38,885 nt of DNA, from assembly GCA_024693545.1 (NCBI GenBank), contig JAILKT010000024.1:1-38885 (forward strand), given 5' to 3'. This DNA is from Lachnospiraceae bacterium. Lineage in GTDB: Bacteria > Bacillota > Clostridia > Lachnospirales > Lachnospiraceae. Made by a program: the position numbers and the translations under genes. The notes under the pieces were generated by a model that saw nothing but the letters and a program-made list of their open reading frames with translations, did not search any database and was not told the origin of the DNA. This document shows, piece after piece, positions 25,942 to 35,805 of the stretch (the first letter of the stretch is position 1; every line of letters begins with the position of its first letter).

Positions 25942-27222
25942 ATGATCCGAAAAGAAATGATCGCCATGCTTCTCGCCGGAGGACAAGGCTCGAGGCTTGG
26001 CATCCTTACTTCAGACATGGCAAAACCTGCAGTCAGCTACGGTGGAAAATACAGGATCATAGATTTTCCGCTCAGCAACTGCATTAATTCAGGTATAGAT
26101 ACCGTGGGTGTATTAACCCAGTATCAGCCGCTCCGACTCAATACACATATCGGTATCGGTATACCGTGGGATCTTGACCGAAATATCGGAGGCGTAAGCA
26201 TCCTTCCTCCGTATGAGAAATCGGACAATGCCGAATGGTATACGGGAACGGCCAATGCAATCTATCAGAATCTCAAATATATGGAATATTATAATCCCGA
26301 ATATGTGCTTATCCTTGGCGGTGATCATATTTATAAGATGGATTATGAAATCCTTCTTGAGTTTCATAAGAGCAATAAGGCAGATATCACGATCGCCACA
26401 TATCCGGTATCATGGGAAGAGGCATCGAGATTTGGTCTTGTTATCACCGATGAGAGTAAGAAGGTCCTTGAATTTGAAGAGAAGCCGGCAAAACCCAGAA
26501 GTAACCTGGCTTCGATGGGGATCTATATATTCTCGTGGAAAGTGCTCAAAGATGCTCTTATCAAGCTCTCCGATCAGCCGGGATGTGATTTCGGTAAGCA
26601 TATTATTCCGTACTGCCATGAAAACGGAGCAAATATATATGCATTTGAGTACAACGGCTACTGGAAGGATGTAGGAACTCTTACTTCCTACTGGGAGTCA
26701 AATATGGAGCTCATCGATCTTGTTCCCGATTTTAATCTTTATGAAGAGTTTTGGAAGATATATACAAAGAGTGATGTTATTCCGCCTCAGTATATTGCGG
26801 GGACCGCAACTGTCAGCCGCAGTATAATCGGAGAAGGGACCGAGGTATACGGCGAAGTGTATAACAGCGTCATAGGATCGGGCGTCGTGATCGAGGAAGG
26901 ATGCGTTGTGGCTGATTCCATAATCATGAAAGGAACACAGATAGGACGGGGATCGAAGCTTTACAAGACGATCATTGCCGAGAACTGTGTGATCGGAAAC
27001 GACTGTGAGCTTGGTGTCGGAGAACAAAAAGAAAACAAACAACATCCGAACATCTACTGCAACGGACTTGTTACTCTCGGAGAGGGAACCGTGATCCCGG
27101 ACGGTGTAAAGATTGGAAAGAACACTGTGATATCGGGCGTTACGACACCTTCCGATTATGAGGGCGGTAACTGGCTCGACAGCGGAGAGAGTCTCATACG
27201 CGTTGATGAAAGATTGGCGTAA
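25942..27222 (+). CDS. glgC: glucose-1-phosphate adenylyltransferase
   Basis: [57 protein letters not shown]. Confidence 0.95.
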   Translation: MIRKEMIAMLLAGGQGSRLGILTSDMAKPAVSYGGKYRIIDFPLSNCINSGIDTVGVLTQYQPLRLNTHIGIGIPWDLDRNIGGVSILPPYEKSDNAEWYTGTANAIYQNLKYMEYYNPEYVLILGGDHIYKMDYEILLEFHKSNKADITIATYPVSWEEASRFGLVITDESKKVLEFEEKPAKPRSNLASMGIYIFSWKVLKDALIKLSDQPGCDFGKHIIPYCHENGANIYAFEYNGYWKDVGTLTSYWESNMELIDLVPDFNLYEEFWKIYTKSDVIPPQYIAGTATVSRSIIGEGTEVYGEVYNSVIGSGVVIEEGCVVADSIIMKGTQIGRGSKLYKTIIAENCVIGNDCELGVGEQKENKQHPNIYCNGLVTLGEGTVIPDGVKIGKNTVISGVTTPSDYEGGNWLDSGESLIRVDERLA

Positions 27223-27255
27223 GCGCGGACTACATTTACGAAGGAGACACAGAGT

Positions 27256-28383
27256 ATGCGTGCGATAGGAATAGTTTTAGCCGGCGGAAACAATAACAGA
27301 ATGAGAGAACTCTCAAGTAAGCGTGCGATTGCGGCAATGCCGATCGCAGGAAGTTACAGAGCTATTGATTTTGCTTTGAGCAGTCTCTCTAATTCTCACA
27401 TCGGAAAGGTGGCAGTGCTCACCCAGTACAACTCGAGGTCTCTTAACGAGCATCTCAGTTCTTCAAAATGGTGGGACTTCGGACGTAAGCAGGGTGGACT
27501 TTTCGTGTTCACACCGACGATCACTCCCGATAATTCGTTCTGGTACAGAGGCACCGCCGATTCCATTTATCAGAACCTTAATTTCCTAAAAACATCACAT
27601 GAGCCTTATGTTGTGATCTGCTCCGGCGATGGTATCTATAAACTTGACTTTAATAAGGTTTTAGAATATCATGTTGCGAAGAAAGCGGATATTACGGTAG
27701 TTTGTTCGAGGGCGCTGCCGGGAACCGATATCAGCCGCTACGGTGTCATCGAAACCGATGAAGACATGAGGATCACTTCTTTCGATGAAAAGCCTTTCTT
27801 CTGCAAAGAGGCTGAACCGCTCATCTCTACGGGTATCTACGTTATAAGAAGGCGCCAGCTTATCGAGATGATAGAGAAGGCACAGGAAGAGGAAAGATAT
27901 GAGTTCGTCAGGGATATCATTATCAGATATAAAGAACTCAAAAAGATCTATGTCTATGAGCATACAGAGTATTGGCGTAATATTGCTTCGGTTGAGGATT
28001 ATTACCAGACGAATATGGATTTCCTCGATCGTAATGTAAGGGATTACTTCTTCAGGCAATATCCTGATGTTTATTCCAAGATAGATGATCTTCCGCCCGC
28101 TAAGTACAATGCAGGCGCTACGGTCAAAAACAGCCTTATATCAAGCGGTAGCATTATAAACGGCAACGTTGAGAATTCGGTGATCTTTAAACAGGTATAT
28201 GTCGGAAACAACTGTACCATTAAGAATTCGATCATACTGAATGACGTGCATATAGGCGACAATACTTATCTTGAAAACTGCATTGTTGAAAGCAGGGATA
28301 CGATCAGGCCGAATGTAAGCTATGTCGGAGAAGAAGGCAAGATAAAGGTGGTTGTCGAAAAGAACGAAAGATATCTGATCTGA
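27256..28383 (+). CDS. glgD: glucose-1-phosphate adenylyltransferase subunit GlgD
   Basis: VLAGGNNNRMRELSSKRAIAAMPIAGSYRAIDFALSSLSNSHIGKVAVLTQY; adjacent to glgC. Confidence 0.93.
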   Translation: MRAIGIVLAGGNNNRMRELSSKRAIAAMPIAGSYRAIDFALSSLSNSHIGKVAVLTQYNSRSLNEHLSSSKWWDFGRKQGGLFVFTPTITPDNSFWYRGTADSIYQNLNFLKTSHEPYVVICSGDGIYKLDFNKVLEYHVAKKADITVVCSRALPGTDISRYGVIETDEDMRITSFDEKPFFCKEAEPLISTGIYVIRRRQLIEMIEKAQEEERYEFVRDIIIRYKELKKIYVYEHTEYWRNIASVEDYYQTNMDFLDRNVRDYFFRQYPDVYSKIDDLPPAKYNAGATVKNSLISSGSIINGNVENSVIFKQVYVGNNCTIKNSIILNDVHIGDNTYLENCIVESRDTIRPNVSYVGEEGKIKVVVEKNERYLI

Positions 28384-28397
28384 TGATAAGATGATAC

Positions 28398-28430
28398 AAG
28401 GCCTCCCTTATCAAAGGGAGGCCTTTTTTA
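28398..28430 (+). terminator. intrinsic terminator after glgD
   Basis: AAGGCCTCCCTT atca AAGGGAGGCCTT tttta, 12-bp stem. Confidence 0.9.
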
Positions 28431-28471
28431 CGGAAGGAAGAATTAAGTGTCCCGGGCAGGGAGCGTAAGGT

Positions 28472-29416
28472 TTGGGACAGGAGGAGAGTAAGACGGACAG
28501 AAAGAAGATGCTGATCGGCATGAGCGTTTTAATCGCGGCATTGGCGTTAGTCATTGCGGGGATGTCTTTGCATGCGCGTGAAAGCCGTTTTGATGAGGTA
28601 CGATCAAGCATAGCGGATACGCTGGACAGGCTGCCCGACGAATATATGGAAGTTGTATCGGCCGACCACGAGGCTCTTGAGTCCGAAGGTGAGGAAGAGA
28701 CTGACAAAACGCCCGGAACGTCTGAAAGCGATTCGAAGGATGATAGGAAAAAGCAGTCGTCCGATCCGGAAAAAAAGGACAGTCCCGATCCCACTCAAAA
28801 GCTTGTCGCGCTTACATTTGATGACGGACCGAGTATGTATACGGAACAGATCCTTGATATCCTGGCCGAATATGACTCGCGTGCAACGTTTTTCATGGTG
28901 GGCTATAATATAGAAAAGCACCCCGAAAGAGTGAAAATGGTGCTCGATGCCGGATGCGAGGTCGGCAATCATACATCAAATCACAAGGACCTTTCTGATA
29001 TATCGCGCAGATCGATCGAGACCGAGGTTTATGACAACGAAAAGCTGCTAAATGATGCGGGAGCTGAGGGAGAACTGCTGCTGAGACCGCCGTACGGGCT
29101 TTACAACGACACGGTGAAGGAAGTTGTAAAGCGTCCGATGATAAACTGGTCTGTTGATTCAAGAGACTGGAAAACAAAGGACGCGGTATCGACCGTGAAG
29201 GAAGTGAAAAACAACGTAAGGGACGGACGTGTGGTGCTTATGCATGATATCTATCCCTCAACGGTGGAGGCTGTTAAAGAACTTGTACCGTGGCTTATCG
29301 AAGAAGGTTACGGACTCGTGACCGTTTCGGAGCTTTACGATGTCAGGGGTGAAGAACTTAAAGACGGACATATATACCGATATACATATTCGGCAGAGGA
29401 GTACGCAGAAAAATGA
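28472..29416 (+). CDS. membrane-anchored polysaccharide deacetylase (NodB homology), TTG start
   Basis: LVALTFDDGPSMYTEQIL; GNHTSNHKDL; LLRPPYG. Confidence 0.9.
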   Translation: MGQEESKTDRKKMLIGMSVLIAALALVIAGMSLHARESRFDEVRSSIADTLDRLPDEYMEVVSADHEALESEGEEETDKTPGTSESDSKDDRKKQSSDPEKKDSPDPTQKLVALTFDDGPSMYTEQILDILAEYDSRATFFMVGYNIEKHPERVKMVLDAGCEVGNHTSNHKDLSDISRRSIETEVYDNEKLLNDAGAEGELLLRPPYGLYNDTVKEVVKRPMINWSVDSRDWKTKDAVSTVKEVKNNVRDGRVVLMHDIYPSTVEAVKELVPWLIEEGYGLVTVSELYDVRGEELKDGHIYRYTYSAEEYAEK

Positions 29417-30051
29417 AACTGATTTTCGGACTTGGAAATTTCGGAGACAAATATAATCATACGCGTCATAATATGGGCTTTGAGGCGGTAGAAATACTTG
29501 CAAAACGGCTTGGGATATCCTTCGACCGTGAGAAGTGCAAGGGGATGTATGCACAAGGGTTCATTGAAGGTGAAAAGGTGATCCTTGTAAAGCCTCTTAC
29601 GTATATGAACAACAGCGGAGAATGCGTTGCGGCATGGCTCAGAAAATGTATGGTCACAGCGGAAAACATGATAGTTGTGTATGATGACATAAGTCTGGAG
29701 CCGGGAGTGATAAGAGTACGCCCGAAGGGAAGTGCCGGCGGACATAACGGAATGAAGAATATCATAGCACTTACCGGGACACAGGAGTTTGATCGTGTCA
29801 GGATCGGGATCGGCGATAAACCGGAGGGAACGGATCTTGTGGATCATGTGCTCGGAAGATTTGCGCCGAAGGATTTTGAAGCGATCGACAAAGGCCTTGA
29901 AACAGCAGCCGATGCCATTGTCAGTATTATCAGAGACGGAATGGACAAGGCTATGAATGTGTATAATAAAAAACCGTTAGCCGTAAAAAAGGAAACCGAA
30001 ACATCTTCGAAAAAAGATACAGAGCAAAAGACAGACGGAGCGTTAGAGTGA
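29413..30051 (+). CDS. pth: peptidyl-tRNA hydrolase
   Basis: LIFGLGNFGDKYNHTRHNMGFEAVE; VKPLTYMNNSGE; GSAGGHNGMKNI. Confidence 0.96.
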   Translation: MKLIFGLGNFGDKYNHTRHNMGFEAVEILAKRLGISFDREKCKGMYAQGFIEGEKVILVKPLTYMNNSGECVAAWLRKCMVTAENMIVVYDDISLEPGVIRVRPKGSAGGHNGMKNIIALTGTQEFDRVRIGIGDKPEGTDLVDHVLGRFAPKDFEAIDKGLETAADAIVSIIRDGMDKAMNVYNKKPLAVKKETETSSKKDTEQKTDGALE

Positions 30052-33000
30052 AAGCATTTACAGAACCATTAACTGAATATGACAGATTTGTCGCCGCTGC
30101 CGATGCTGTAAAATCGGGACGTTTTCCCGTGCGCATTACGGGATGCACGGATTCGTCAAAGGCCAATATAATCAGTGCGCTTTCAAAAGGTCAGCGCGCC
30201 AGACTGGTACTTACGAAGGACGACAATTCGGCGCGCAGGATCGAGGGAGATCTTTCGCTTTACGACAGCAATGTCCTTCTGTATCCTGCCAAAGATATGA
30301 TCTTTTACAGCTCCGATATCCGCGGAAATGCGCTTATGCGCGACAGGCTGAAGTGTATAGAGAAGATCACGTCGGGAGCACCCGTTACGATCGTTATGTG
30401 CATAACCGCCTGTATGGACAAGCTTCTTCCGCTAAAGGCCGTGAAGGCTCGAACGATCCATATAGATATGAATTCGAGAGTCGATGTGAATAAGCTTTCG
30501 GCAGAACTTGTGGAAATGGGATATGAAAAAGAAGCGGAGTGCTCCGAGCCGGGAAGCTTTGCTGTCAGAGGCGGTATCGTGGATATCTATCCTCTTGCAT
30601 GTGAGGCACCATACAGGATCGAGCTGTTTGACGATGAGATCGACTCGATCAGGATATATGACGCCGCAAGTCAGCGCTCGGTTGAAAATATCAACGGTTT
30701 TGATATTTTCCCGGCGTGTGAATATGTCCTTTCCGAAGAAAGGATCGCAAGAGCCTGTAAAAAGATAAGGGATGAAGAGAAGAAGAGGACCGATGCTCTC
30801 AAAAAAGCATTTAAGACTCAGGAGGCAGCGCGTCTTTCGGCATCGGTTGCCGAGTTTATAGAAGATATTTCATATATCAGGGCCAAGGTGGCGATCGACG
30901 GATATGTGAACTATTTCTTTGATGACTGCGTTTCGGTGCTCGATTATTTTATGGGTAAAAGCGATGTTGTTTATATAGATGAGCCGATCCGCTGCGTTGA
31001 AATGCTCAAAGACTCATATAAGGAATTCGAGATGAGCATGAAAAACCGCTACGAGAACGGATATATACTTCCGGGGCAGCGCGATACCGTATTCGATTCG
31101 AAGAAGGTGATCGACATGCTTTCCGAAATGAGGGTTGTTCAGCTTTCGGCCCTTGACAATAAATGCAAAGAAATGCCCGATGTATTCAGAACGGATATAG
31201 CGGGAAGAAGTGTTAATTCCTATAACGGCGATTTTGAAATGCTGGTGAAGGATCTTACCTCAAGAAAAAAGGACGGTTTCAGGGTGCTTCTCCTCTCTTC
31301 GTCGGGATCACGCGCGGAAAGACTTGCCGGAGAGCTTAGGAACAGGGGGCTTACCGCATTTTGCACCAAGGATCCGGACAGGACCATAAATCCCGGAGAG
31401 ATAATGGTCGCATCGGGGAGAGCATCAAGCGGATTTGAATACCCGCTTGCCGGGTTTGCCGTAATAACACAGACCGATATATTCGGTCATGTGCGTCAGA
31501 AGAAAGCCCATAAAAACTATTCCGGTGCAAAGATCCCGGATCTGTCGAGACTTTCGGGAGGCGATTATGTCGTTCATGAAAGTTACGGCGTCGGTATTTA
31601 CAGAGGAATAGAAAAGATCGAAGTCGATCATGTTGAAAAGGATTATATAAAAATAGAGTATGCCGGAGGCGGGACGCTTTATGTGCTCGCGTCTTCCATG
31701 GACAGTGTCCAGAAGTACAGCGGACCCGAAGGCCACACTCCGAAGCTTAACAAGCTTGACAGCTCAGAGTGGAAAAACACTCGAAGCCGTGTACGCACTG
31801 CGGTGCAGGAAATCGCACAGGATCTTATTAAACTCTATGCCGAGAGAACAGCAAAAAAAGGTTTTGAGTTTTCAAAGGATACCGTTTGGCAGAAAGAATT
31901 TGAAGAGCAGTTTCCCTATGAGGAAACACATGATCAGCTTAGGGCGATAGAAGATACTAAGCGCGATATGGAAAGCCGGCATGTTATGGACAGGCTGATA
32001 TGCGGAGATGTCGGATTCGGAAAGACCGAAATCGCCATTCGTGCAGCGTTCAAGGCAGTTCAGGACGGTAAGCAGGTTGCCGTTCTGGTTCCCACGACGA
32101 TTCTCGCGCAGCAGCATTACAACACGTTTTCGGAGCGTATGGCGGAAAGCGGCGTAACGATCGAGATGCTCAGCCGTTTCCGGACCGCGCAGCAGCAGAA
32201 AAAAATAATATCAAAACTTGCCGCAGGTCAGATAGATATAATCATAGGAACACACAGGCTTCTCTCGAAGGATGTTGTGTATAAGGATCTGGGGCTCCTT
32301 GTCGTAGATGAAGAGCAGCGGTTCGGTGTTACGCACAAGGAAAAGATAAAACAGCTCAGGTCAGACGTAGATGTGCTTACCCTCACGGCAACACCCATTC
32401 CGAGAACACTGCATATGTCGCTTGTCGGGATAAGGGATATGAGCATTCTTGAGGAAGCACCTGTTGACAGACTGCCGATCCAGACATTTGTTCTTGAACA
32501 TAATGACGAGGTTATCAGAGAGGCGATCCGGCGCGAGCTTTCGCGAGGCGGACAGGTTTATTATGTCTTTAACCGAGTAAGAGGGATCGATGATGTCACA
32601 AAGAATATCCAAAGGCTGGTTCCGGAGGCCGTTGTTGTCAGCGCACATGGACAGATGGGCGAAAGAGAGCTTGAGAGGATAATGTTTTCTTTTGTCAACG
32701 GAGAGATCGATGTGCTTGTCTCGACGACTATCATTGAGACGGGTCTTGATATCTCCAATGTCAATACAATGATAATCGATGATGCCGACAGGCTCGGACT
32801 TTCACAGCTTTATCAGCTCAGGGGACGTGTGGGAAGAAGCGCGAGGACGGCATATGCGTTTATAATGTACAAACTCAACAAGGAGCTTTCGGAAGTGTCG
32901 GAAAAGAGACTGGCGGCTATCAGAGAGTTTACGGATCTCGGATCGGGCTTCAGGATAGCGATGAAGGATCTTGAGATCCGCGGCGCCGGAAATCTTCTCG

Positions 33001-33731
33001 GAGCCGAACAGAGCGGACATATGGAATCCGTCGGCTATGATCTTTACTGCAAACTCCTTTCCGAAGCGGTGAAGAGCCTGCAATCCGGTGAAGAATCGGA
33101 AACGGATATATTTGATACATCGGTCGATATCGAGATTGATGCGTTTATACCGTCTTCTTACATAAAAAATGAAATACAGAAGCTTGAAGCGTATAAGAAG
33201 ATCGCATCGGTCCTGACCGAAGGCGACCGCTCCGATATGGAGGATGAGCTTACGGACCGATACGGCGACCTGCCGGCTCCGGTTCACAACCTCTTAAATA
33301 TAGCGCTTATAAAGAGCATGGCGCATGAGCTTTATATTACATCTGTTTCGCAGAAAAAGGGTGTTGTGAGGATTGACTTCTACCCTAAAGCAAAACTTAA
33401 AGCGGAGTGTTTCCCTCAGCTTATCGAAAAGTTCAGGAATAAACTCGTGCTTAAAATGGGTAAGGTGCCGTATTTGGAATTTAATCCCGCCGGCGGAAGT
33501 AAAACTGTTTCCGGTGCGGGAGGCGTCCGCAGAACGGGGGCGAAGGCAGTGACCGCGGGAAAGGTGATGAATGCACGGCCCGCCGCCACAACACAGAAAC
33601 GAGTGAAAGGTATTGCGGGAGAACTTCTTGAGTTCCTTCCGGTTATGAAAGAGATAATGCTTGATACCGAAAAAACAAAGACAGACAAAGATGAACTAAA
33701 GAAAAAAACAGACGGAGGGGAGGAAGAGTAA
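30048..33731 (+). CDS. mfd: transcription-repair coupling factor
   Basis: 1227 aa; GDYVVHESYGVGIYRGIEKIEV; LICGDVGFGKTEIAIRAAFKA; VVDEEQRFGV; RGRVGRS. Confidence 0.97.
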   Translation: MKAFTEPLTEYDRFVAAADAVKSGRFPVRITGCTDSSKANIISALSKGQRARLVLTKDDNSARRIEGDLSLYDSNVLLYPAKDMIFYSSDIRGNALMRDRLKCIEKITSGAPVTIVMCITACMDKLLPLKAVKARTIHIDMNSRVDVNKLSAELVEMGYEKEAECSEPGSFAVRGGIVDIYPLACEAPYRIELFDDEIDSIRIYDAASQRSVENINGFDIFPACEYVLSEERIARACKKIRDEEKKRTDALKKAFKTQEAARLSASVAEFIEDISYIRAKVAIDGYVNYFFDDCVSVLDYFMGKSDVVYIDEPIRCVEMLKDSYKEFEMSMKNRYENGYILPGQRDTVFDSKKVIDMLSEMRVVQLSALDNKCKEMPDVFRTDIAGRSVNSYNGDFEMLVKDLTSRKKDGFRVLLLSSSGSRAERLAGELRNRGLTAFCTKDPDRTINPGEIMVASGRASSGFEYPLAGFAVITQTDIFGHVRQKKAHKNYSGAKIPDLSRLSGGDYVVHESYGVGIYRGIEKIEVDHVEKDYIKIEYAGGGTLYVLASSMDSVQKYSGPEGHTPKLNKLDSSEWKNTRSRVRTAVQEIAQDLIKLYAERTAKKGFEFSKDTVWQKEFEEQFPYEETHDQLRAIEDTKRDMESRHVMDRLICGDVGFGKTEIAIRAAFKAVQDGKQVAVLVPTTILAQQHYNTFSERMAESGVTIEMLSRFRTAQQQKKIISKLAAGQIDIIIGTHRLLSKDVVYKDLGLLVVDEEQRFGVTHKEKIKQLRSDVDVLTLTATPIPRTLHMSLVGIRDMSILEEAPVDRLPIQTFVLEHNDEVIREAIRRELSRGGQVYYVFNRVRGIDDVTKNIQRLVPEAVVVSAHGQMGERELERIMFSFVNGEIDVLVSTTIIETGLDISNVNTMIIDDADRLGLSQLYQLRGRVGRSARTAYAFIMYKLNKELSEVSEKRLAAIREFTDLGSGFRIAMKDLEIRGAGNLLGAEQSGHMESVGYDLYCKLLSEAVKSLQSGEESETDIFDTSVDIEIDAFIPSSYIKNEIQKLEAYKKIASVLTEGDRSDMEDELTDRYGDLPAPVHNLLNIALIKSMAHELYITSVSQKKGVVRIDFYPKAKLKAECFPQLIEKFRNKLVLKMGKVPYLEFNPAGGSKTVSGAGGVRRTGAKAVTAGKVMNARPAATTQKRVKGIAGELLEFLPVMKEIMLDTEKTKTDKDELKKKTDGGEEE

Positions 33732-34720
33732 TGTACAAACGAATAGCCGCACTCTTCCTTTTTGTGGTTCTTGTTCTTACGGGATGTTCCGGCGGGGAAG
33801 AGGAAATACCTGACCCGATCCCGTTTGAGGAGGATACCGTTTTTATCGTGGGTGATAAAGTGGTCAACCTTGCAAAGTGGTATCTGTACGCTCTTCCCCA
33901 GTACGAAGAAACCGACAGGCTTTATGGGAGTTCGATCTGGGACTATGTGGTCGATGCAAGAGGGACAACAATGAAAACTGCGGTAAAAGGCGACATAAAA
34001 AGTCAGATCGTTTATACCGAAATAGTGTGTTCCAAAGCTGAGGAACTCGGGCTCGAACTCACCGAGGAAGACAATATGGACATAAACCTTTTGACCGCAG
34101 ATTACATGGATAAGCTTACTCAGAACATGATCGATAAATACGGGATCAAAGAGGAAGATGTCCGCTCCGTATATGCGGACAATAAGCTTGCACTTAAGGT
34201 TTATGAGTACCTGACTCTCAATGTGGATATGTCAACGACGGAGAAACAGGTCAGAAACATGGTTCTCGAATATGTTCCGATTCTTAAGTATTATGAAAAT
34301 GATGACGGGGATATCGTCATGTATGATGAAGATGAAATAGAGGCAAAAGGAAGGCAGGCACAGGAATACCTTGACAGGGTTAAGGCCGATCCGGATATCA
34401 CCGAACTGAATCAGGTGACCGACGAAACGTTCAAGCCGATAACGATCACCGCAAATTATTCTACGCTTGTAGATAAATTGTCCGAAAATATCGCAGATAT
34501 AGCTTTTTCAATGGAAAAGGGTGAAATAAACGGAATTTATGATTCGCCGGATGCTTTCTTTATACTTGACTGTGTCGAACCTGAAAATGAGGCGGCAACG
34601 AATGCCGCCAAAATCGAGATCATAGAGGAACGACAGAGAGAATATTTCGCAGATAAGTACAGCAAATGGAGCGATGAAACGCCGGTAAGGATCAACTCCG
34701 AGGTATGGGACACGCTGTGA
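33731..34720 (+). CDS. lipoprotein, PrsA/SurA N-terminal-like foldase
   Basis: lipobox VLTGC; helical SurA_N-like chaperone region; TAATG coupling with mfd. Confidence 0.65.
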   Translation: MYKRIAALFLFVVLVLTGCSGGEEEIPDPIPFEEDTVFIVGDKVVNLAKWYLYALPQYEETDRLYGSSIWDYVVDARGTTMKTAVKGDIKSQIVYTEIVCSKAEELGLELTEEDNMDINLLTADYMDKLTQNMIDKYGIKEEDVRSVYADNKLALKVYEYLTLNVDMSTTEKQVRNMVLEYVPILKYYENDDGDIVMYDEDEIEAKGRQAQEYLDRVKADPDITELNQVTDETFKPITITANYSTLVDKLSENIADIAFSMEKGEINGIYDSPDAFFILDCVEPENEAATNAAKIEIIEERQREYFADKYSKWSDETPVRINSEVWDTL

Positions 34721-35500
34721 TCAGTCTGCTTCTTTAACGGAAATGAACTCGTAACCGGACTTCATGACTCTCCATACAATATCGGAGCCGCGAAGAAGAG
34801 CCAGGGAACTGCCCTCTCTTTTTATGATCACGTCTTCCGTATCAAAGATATCGTCATCATCTCTGTGGCATGTTTCGGGTTTTGTATCCAAAAGTCTTGC
34901 GGGTGAAATGAGGATTCTTGAACGGATCTCTTCGGGAGCGATCCCCGAAGCGATCTTTTGTTCATAAGAAGACTTTTCTTTTGCGATGATGTTCGCCAAT
35001 ATATCGGGTGATGCATATGTAGAGTCGAGAACCAGGTTGTAGTTGCTCATATCGAAATAATTGATCTTATATAGTTCTTTGTATCTTGAATCTTCAGCTT
35101 CGGCCCTGGCGATAAGATTTGCTTTGGCTTCGTCAACAGACTTGTATTTTTCGACTTCTCCCCGCTTATCGTCATTAAAGACGCGTCTTGCGGCCTCGTT
35201 TATATCTACCGAAAGAAAGATCTTGAAAGAATTTACAGCGAAATGCCAGGCGAGCCTTGAATCAAAGAAAAGGTCTTCTTTGTGTTCTTTGGAGAGTTTT
35301 GTGGTAGTATCGTCTATAATATTGTCAAAGGAATGGTCGGTTTCCATAAGCTTGTTCATTTCAAGGACAGTCAGTCCTCTTTCTGCTGCAAGAGTACGCT
35401 GGATCTTTCCTGTGGAATAGATTTCGTAGCCCTTTTCTGCAAAGATTTTGCTGATCGTTGATTTTCCGCTTCCGAGATTTCCTGTAAGTGTAATATGCAT
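34721..35500 (-). CDS. cytidylate-kinase-like P-loop protein with C-terminal extension
   Basis: MHITLTGNLGSGKSTISKIFAEKGYEIYSTGKIQR; DSRLAWHF; ATG 35500. Confidence 0.75.
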   Translation of the reverse strand: MHITLTGNLGSGKSTISKIFAEKGYEIYSTGKIQRTLAAERGLTVLEMNKLMETDHSFDNIIDDTTTKLSKEHKEDLFFDSRLAWHFAVNSFKIFLSVDINEAARRVFNDDKRGEVEKYKSVDEAKANLIARAEAEDSRYKELYKINYFDMSNYNLVLDSTYASPDILANIIAKEKSSYEQKIASGIAPEEIRSRILISPARLLDTKPETCHRDDDDIFDTEDVIIKREGSSLALLRGSDIVWRVMKSGYEFISVKEAD

Positions 35501-35805
35501 GATATGTCCTTCTTTATGGTTGTTTTGTCTGTGCAACTGTAATTCTATCCTCGGAAACGTGCTGTGTCAACAAGTGTCACCGCAATTTTGGCAGAGGAAA
35601 CACACCCGGAAAGGGGCGCCTGAGGGATGATATTATCGGGGAAAATGACTGACGATCACACTTCTGCCTTAAATATATGGTATAATAGTCAGATCAAAGG
35701 TATCACATAATGATCCGATCATAAGTATTAAATGAGGAAGGAATACGCGGAAACTTCGGAATACGGAGCAGAGCTTTCGGAAAATCGGAGAACGCAAGAG
35801 TATAA

